Under the pieces are notes generated by a model. That model saw only the letters and a program-made list of their open reading frames with translations. It was not told the origin of the DNA and searched no databases. The translations under genes and the position numbers were made by a program. This document shows positions 59,842 to 64,000 of a stretch of 64,000 nt of DNA, piece by piece (position 1 is the stretch's first letter; each line of letters begins with the position of its first letter). Source of the DNA: Nocardia sp. SYP-A9097 (GTDB lineage Bacteria; Actinomycetota; Actinomycetes; Mycobacteriales; Mycobacteriaceae); the NCBI RefSeq assembly GCF_009649815.1, contig NZ_WJIC01000009.1:124001-188000 (forward strand). The letters run 5' to 3'.

Positions 59842-61008
59842 ATGACCACATTGACCTTCCGCCCCAGCGCAGACGCCGAGTCACCTGTTGTGGAGTCGCG
59901 GACGGCGGCGCCGTCGCACAATGCGGTCGACCCGGCGGGTGCGCCCGGCAATGCCCTGCGCGGGCTCGCCCCCAACTGGTTCGCGGTGGTGATGGGCACC
60001 GGCATCATCGCCAATGCCGCCGCCACCCTGCCGCTGCAATTCCCCGGTTTGCGTATGGCCGCCACCGTGGTGTGGGCGCTGGCCGCACTGCTGCTGATCG
60101 GAGTATCGGCCGCCTGGGTCGCGCACTGGCGCCGCCACCCCGACGTGGCCCGCTCACACGGTGCGAACCCCGTCATGATGCAGTTCTACGGCGCTCCCCC
60201 CATGGCGCTGCTGACCGTCGGCGCGGGCACCCTGTTACTGGGTAGCGATGTGATCGGCATGTCCGCCGCGGTCACCATCGACTGGGTGCTCTGGAGTGCC
60301 GGCACCGTCCTGGGTCTGATCTCCGCGTGTGTCATACCCTTCCGCATGATCACCCGCCACACCTTCGACGGCGATGCCGCGTTCGGCGGCTGGCTCATGC
60401 CCATCGTTCCCCCCATGGTCTCGGCCGCCACCGGCGCACTCCTGATCCCCCACACTCCCGCCGGCCAGCCCCGCCTGACCCTGCTGTTCGCCTGCCTGGC
60501 CATGTTCGGCCTGAGCCTGATCGCCGCCCTGATCACCATCACCATGATCTGGTCCCGCCTGCTGCACCACGGCCTGCCCGCCGCGAGCATGGTCGCCACC
60601 GTCTGGATCGTGCTGGGCCCCCTCGGCCAATCCATTACCGCCGCAGGCCAACTCGCCAATGTCGCCCGCACCGCACTCCCCGAACGTGAAACCGCCGCAT
60701 TGGACATCTTCGCCCTGCTCTTCGGCGTACCCACCTGGGGCTTCGCCATGCTCTGGCTGGGCATTGCCATCGCCGTCACCGTTCACACCCGAAAGTCCAT
60801 GCGCTTCAACATGACCTGGTGGGGCTTCACCTTCCCCCTCGGCACCTGCGTAACCGGCAGCACCGTCCTCTACTCCCACACCGGAGCCGTCCTCTTCGCG
60901 GTGGTGGCGGTGGCCCTGTTCGCCTTGCTGGTCACCGCCTGGTCGGTGGTGGCCGCCCGCACCCTGCACGGCGCCATGCACGGCAATCTCCTGCGCCCCA
61001 CCGCATAG
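59842..61008 (+). CDS. TDT-family transporter (tellurite/dicarboxylate/sulfite exporter type)
   Basis: A 388-residue protein with about ten transmembrane helices. The start of the membrane part, LAPNWFAVVMGTGIIANAAA near residue 43, is the TehA/Mae1/Ssu1 signature, and WWGFTFPLGTCVTGSTVLY near 335 is the matching late motif. TDT proteins export sulfite, dicarboxylates or confer tellurite resistance; the substrate here is unknown. ATG at 59842 is taken; an earlier ATG at 59764 would put a palindromic operator inside the gene. The ~40-residue N-terminal cytoplasmic tail is disordered. Confidence 0.85.
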   Translation: MTTLTFRPSADAESPVVESRTAAPSHNAVDPAGAPGNALRGLAPNWFAVVMGTGIIANAAATLPLQFPGLRMAATVVWALAALLLIGVSAAWVAHWRRHPDVARSHGANPVMMQFYGAPPMALLTVGAGTLLLGSDVIGMSAAVTIDWVLWSAGTVLGLISACVIPFRMITRHTFDGDAAFGGWLMPIVPPMVSAATGALLIPHTPAGQPRLTLLFACLAMFGLSLIAALITITMIWSRLLHHGLPAASMVATVWIVLGPLGQSITAAGQLANVARTALPERETAALDIFALLFGVPTWGFAMLWLGIAIAVTVHTRKSMRFNMTWWGFTFPLGTCVTGSTVLYSHTGAVLFAVVAVALFALLVTAWSVVAARTLHGAMHGNLLRPTA

Positions 61009-61038
61009 CCGCGTTCCAGACCGAGTCGCCTGTCCGGG

Positions 61039-61449
61039 CTAGAGTTCGGGCAGGGACATTCGCACCCAGTCGTAGGGGGCGATCACGGCGACGAGTTGAG
61101 CGCCGGAACCATCGCGGTAGAGAGTTCCATAGAGTTTGCGGATGAGGGTGTGCTGGCCGCGCAGGTGCGCGGCGGTGCGGACCGCACGGAGGCTGCTACG
61201 TGCGTCCGATGCCGCTCGCAGTAGCTGATTCGCTTCGGGCACAGGGATTTTCGTACAGCCGAGCAGCCAGTTCGATTCGGACAACAGCACGGCTTCGGGA
61301 CGACCGCGCTGGAGTATCACGAATTCCTCTGCGCCCGAACAGACTTTCGCGATCGCGTCACGCCAGGTCACCCGCAATGCCGCTGTATCAATGCTCTTCA
61401 CGCTGGTCCAGTTAGTCCTGCATCTTGCAAGTGGTGTGTTCGAGGTCAT
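61039..61449 (-). CDS. Phd/YefM-like antitoxin-type protein, apparently without a toxin
   Basis: A 136-residue frame; GTG at 61401 (VKSIDTAALRVTWRDAIAKV) is the family-like start, ATG at 61449 the longest. The N-terminal part EEFVILQRGRPEAVLLSESN is the Phd/YefM DNA-binding and dimer fold. The C-terminal AQLVAVIAPYDWVRMSL echoes the same strand-turn pattern, suggesting a second, degenerate Phd-like lobe in place of the usual toxin-binding tail. No RelE/Doc/PIN toxin gene lies beside it, so it may be a stand-alone regulator or an orphan antitoxin. Confidence 0.6.
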   Translation of the reverse strand: MTSNTPLARCRTNWTSVKSIDTAALRVTWRDAIAKVCSGAEEFVILQRGRPEAVLLSESNWLLGCTKIPVPEANQLLRAASDARSSLRAVRTAAHLRGQHTLIRKLYGTLYRDGSGAQLVAVIAPYDWVRMSLPEL

Positions 61450-61583
61450 ACGGCTGCTCAGCGTAAGGATCCACGGCGCGAGTCTCCTTGTCTCGCCGTA
61501 ACAAACCTCGGACCGCTCTTTGTTACCCCGCGACTAGTCGGGGCAGATCGGCTCGCGGCCCGCGAGCCGAATATCCGCTCGGG

Positions 61584-62855
61584 TCATGGCATATCGCCGC
61601 TCGTCCGACCGGTGTCGAGCCAGGCCAGGGCCGCTGCGGTGAAGGCGGTGACGCCATGGCCGATCGTGGGTTCGGCCAGTGGGGCGAAGTTCGGGGAGTG
61701 GTTCATCGGAATGTCTTGGTCGACGGTGCCGTTCTGTTGTGCCGCAGCGACTTTCGCGGGATCCTCGCCACCGAAGAACCAGAAGGACAGCGGTGCGCCG
61801 GCAGCTTCGGCGAGAATGCCCACATCCTCGCTGGCGGAAAAGGCCGGCATTTCGAGAACCTGTTCGGAACCGAGCGCATTCCGGAGCGCGGTACGCGTTT
61901 TATCCAGTGCGACTGGATCATTGACGGTGACGGGCAGTCGCATCAGAGACTCGATTGTCGGCGGACGGTCCGCGCCCGACGCGTCGGCCTCCGCGTGCAC
62001 GATGCGCCGCACCGCCGCGAGCACCCGGTCGTGCAGTTCGAGCGAGTAGGTGCGGACGCTGACGCCGAGCTCGGCCTGCTCGGCGATGATGTTCTCCTTG
62101 GTGCCCGCGTGCAGGGTGCCGATGGTGATGACGGCCTGCTCGGCGGCGCCGAGCTCACGAGACACGATGGTCTGCAAGCGCAGCACGACGGCGGCGGCCA
62201 TCACGATCGGATCGATGGTCGCCTCGGGTCGTGAGCTGTGCCCGCCACGGCCGTGCAGGGTGATCCGCAAGCTGTCGTTGGCGGACAGGATCGCGCCCGG
62301 GCGGGTTGCCACGGTGCCCACCGGAATCGGCAGCACATGTTGTGCCAGAACGACTTCGGGCTTACCGAAACGCTCGAACAGGCCGTCCTCGACCATCGCT
62401 CGCGCACCGCGGCCGACCTCCTCGCCGGGCTGGAAGACAGCCAGCACGGTGCCGGACCACCGCTCGCGCGCGGACGCCAGCGCATCGAGCGTGCCGAGCA
62501 GACAGACCACATGCATGTCATGTCCGCAGGCATGCATGACCGGTTCGCCGCTGTCCGGATCGGCCGCCATCGAGGCGTACGGCAGTCCGGTCCGTTCGAG
62601 GACTGGCAGTGCGTCCATATCCGCGCGCAACAACACCAGCGGGCCGGCCCCATTCACCAGCCGCGCCACCACCCCCGTCCCACCGATCCCCTCGGTCACC
62701 TCGTACCCGAGCGCCTTCGCGCGGCGGGCGGCAATCGCCGCGGTGCGGTGCTCGGCGAAGGACAACTCGGGGTGTGCGTGTAGGTCGCGGTACAGCTCCG
62801 CAAGATCGGTAATGCGGCGGGCGACACTATCGTTGATCCACGACACAGCGCTCAT
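61584..62855 (-). CDS. M20-family amidohydrolase (aminoacylase/hippurate hydrolase-like)
   Basis: A 423-residue zinc/manganese peptidase-fold enzyme. Metal and catalytic motifs: RDLHAHPELSFAEHRT near 23, RADMDALPV near 78, HACGHDMHVVCL near 108, FQPGEEVGRGA near 143 (catalytic EE) and QHVLPIPVG near 170. The dimerisation domain (GRGGHSSRPEATIDPI near 203) is intact, as is the late metal ligand HSPNFAPL near 395. It should hydrolyse N-acyl amino acids or related amides. ATG at 62855 follows GGGGGG. Substrate unknown. Confidence 0.88.
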   Translation of the reverse strand: MSAVSWINDSVARRITDLAELYRDLHAHPELSFAEHRTAAIAARRAKALGYEVTEGIGGTGVVARLVNGAGPLVLLRADMDALPVLERTGLPYASMAADPDSGEPVMHACGHDMHVVCLLGTLDALASARERWSGTVLAVFQPGEEVGRGARAMVEDGLFERFGKPEVVLAQHVLPIPVGTVATRPGAILSANDSLRITLHGRGGHSSRPEATIDPIVMAAAVVLRLQTIVSRELGAAEQAVITIGTLHAGTKENIIAEQAELGVSVRTYSLELHDRVLAAVRRIVHAEADASGADRPPTIESLMRLPVTVNDPVALDKTRTALRNALGSEQVLEMPAFSASEDVGILAEAAGAPLSFWFFGGEDPAKVAAAQQNGTVDQDIPMNHSPNFAPLAEPTIGHGVTAFTAAALAWLDTGRTSGDMP

Positions 62856-62945
62856 CCCCCCGATGGTAGAGACGGACGGCGCCGCCGTTGTGCCGATCCG
62901 CCAATAGCCATACTCGTTGGTCACAACCCGATGATCGACCGAGAT

Positions 62946-64000
62946 CTAGACGACCTTGGCGTCGATCAGCAGATTCCAGATCTCACCTTGGTCGACGACC
63001 TCGACACCGAGCTTCTCCGCCTTGGTCAGCTTGCTGTCACCGACCCCGGCACCGGTGATGAGCATGTCGGTACTCGCCGAGACCGAGGACGCCGCGGTCG
63101 CGCCCGCCTGTTCACAGAGGCGTTGGAAGGTCGGCCGCGCGACCTTCTCGCCCGAGCGCGGGTCGCTGATCGCGCCGGTGATCACTACCGTCTTGCCCGC
63201 CAGCGGCGCACCGGCCGCGATGACCGGGGGTAGGTCTTCCGCGCGCACATCGAGGGAGACGCCCGCCGCGCGCAACCGTTCCAATTCCGGACGCAGGCGG
63301 GTGAGGTTCGCGACCAGGGAGGCGGCGACCTTGGGGCCGATATCGTCCACTGCCACCAGGCGTTCCTCGCCCGCGTCGGCAACCTCTTCGAGAGAGCCGA
63401 ATCCGGCTCGGGCCAGGCGAGCGGCGGTACCGTCGGAGGCCATCGGGATCGCCAGGCCGATGAGCGCACGGCGTAGGCCGACCTCACGGCTGGCATCGAT
63501 CGAGTCGATCATGCGCACCGCCGAAACCTCACCGATGCGATCGAATTCGAGCAGGCGCTCCTTGGTCAGGGTGTAGAAGTCCGAGGGCTGCTCCAGAATG
63601 CCCGCCTCGGCGAGGCGTTCGATCCAGACCCCGCCGATGGCGTCGATATCCGCCGCCGCCCGCGACGCCCAATGGATGAGCCTGCGCACCGTCTGCGCGG
63701 GGCAGGAAACGTTGGTGCAGAACAACTCTCGGCTGTTGCCCTGCTCGGTCACCGGCTGCCCACAGGAGGGGCATACGGTCGGCGGCACGATCTCCTGTTC
63801 GGCGCCCGTGCGTTTGGCGGCATCGAGAACGCCTGCGACAAACGGGATCACATCGCCCGCGCGGCGCACCAGCACCGTGTCGCCGACCTTGATATCGCGG
63901 GCGCGAATCACCTCCTGGTTGGCGAGCGTCGCCTTGGTGACCGTCGTGCCGCCCACGAACACCGGCTCCAACCACGCGACCGGAACGATCTTGCCGGTCT
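62946..64000 (-). CDS. ligA: NAD-dependent DNA ligase, C-terminal part (5' end beyond window)
   Basis: Cut by the right edge; ~350 C-terminal residues are visible. In order: OB-fold end (KIVPVAWLEPVFVGG, then ATLANQEVIRARDIKVGD), the zinc finger CPSCGQPV...CTNVSC near the middle, the helix-hairpin-helix region (AARLARAGFGSLEEVAD, DDIGPKVAASLV) and the BRCT domain (GKTVVITGAISDPRSG to the end). It seals nicks in DNA using NAD. The OB segment ANQEVIRARDI departs from the common HNEDEI(R), which may indicate a second, divergent LigA; the missing half would settle this. Confidence 0.88.
   Translation of the reverse strand, partial: TGKIVPVAWLEPVFVGGTTVTKATLANQEVIRARDIKVGDTVLVRRAGDVIPFVAGVLDAAKRTGAEQEIVPPTVCPSCGQPVTEQGNSRELFCTNVSCPAQTVRRLIHWASRAAADIDAIGGVWIERLAEAGILEQPSDFYTLTKERLLEFDRIGEVSAVRMIDSIDASREVGLRRALIGLAIPMASDGTAARLARAGFGSLEEVADAGEERLVAVDDIGPKVAASLVANLTRLRPELERLRAAGVSLDVRAEDLPPVIAAGAPLAGKTVVITGAISDPRSGEKVARPTFQRLCEQAGATAASSVSASTDMLITGAGVGDSKLTKAEKLGVEVVDQGEIWNLLIDAKVV

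Overview
The window is high-GC DNA with strong GC bias at third codon positions and frequent GTG/TTG starts. Gene content points to a Nocardia-like member of the Mycobacteriales (inference): lexA divergent from a small SOS membrane protein with nrdR next door, oxyR-ahpC-ahpD, a DesA-type acyl-ACP desaturase, a mycolic-type cyclopropane synthase, an EspC-like type VII secretion target, and an XRE/DUF397 regulator pair. No rRNA, tRNA, CRISPR array or insertion sequence was recognised. Both window ends cut genes: a PAC2-family protein at the left and an NAD-dependent DNA ligase at the right.

Layout. 1-5.5 kb: PAC2 protein, a DUF3516 Ski2-like helicase, and a two-gene polyamine operon (ornithine/lysine-type decarboxylase, then a fused SpeD-SpeE protein) ending in a long hairpin terminator. 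5.5-14.4 kb: exported proteins, a cyclopropane synthase, a deleted remnant of a dihydrofolate-reductase-like gene, a small winged-helix regulator, the XRE/DUF397 pair, an aldo/keto reductase, a metallo-beta-lactamase-fold hydrolase and an exported serine hydrolase. 14.6-28.1 kb: the most striking block, six tightly packed co-directional genes encoding two DUF4132 paralogues, a MoxR AAA ATPase, a DUF5682 protein, a VWA protein and a SWIM zinc-finger protein. This set matches the uncharacterised Escherichia coli yehI/yehL/yehM/yehP/yehQ set. 28.1-37.2 kb: sugar-phosphate isomerase-like protein, an MBL / gamma-glutamylcyclotransferase / acyl-CoA ligase operon, the OxyR-AhpC-AhpD peroxide defence, a tethered HNH nuclease, a PhzF-like protein, a lipoprotein and a class III aminotransferase.

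37.3-48.5 kb: DUF5134 and VanZ membrane proteins, a second and unrelated MoxR-VWA pair, a GNAT acetyltransferase, a Pr6Pr membrane protein, a very long HrpA helicase with a disordered insert, a repeat-rich gap and nrdR. 48.6-54.1 kb: the LexA region with two SOS boxes, membrane proteins and a probable type VII secretion pair (EspC-like protein plus DUF1023 hydrolase). 54.3-64 kb: acyl-ACP desaturase, LPG-synthase-type membrane protein, small exported and membrane proteins, a GntR regulator divergent from an ABC1 kinase, a TDT transporter, a Phd-like protein, an M20 amidohydrolase and LigA.

Sequence-level oddities include a pair of compensating frameshifts in the GntR gene, the internal deletion in the reductase gene, dispersed REP-like hairpins, a 47-base direct repeat, a 21-base tandem repeat, and a VanZ reading frame that runs antisense into its neighbour. 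Function statements rest on recognising motifs and families by eye; no search was run.
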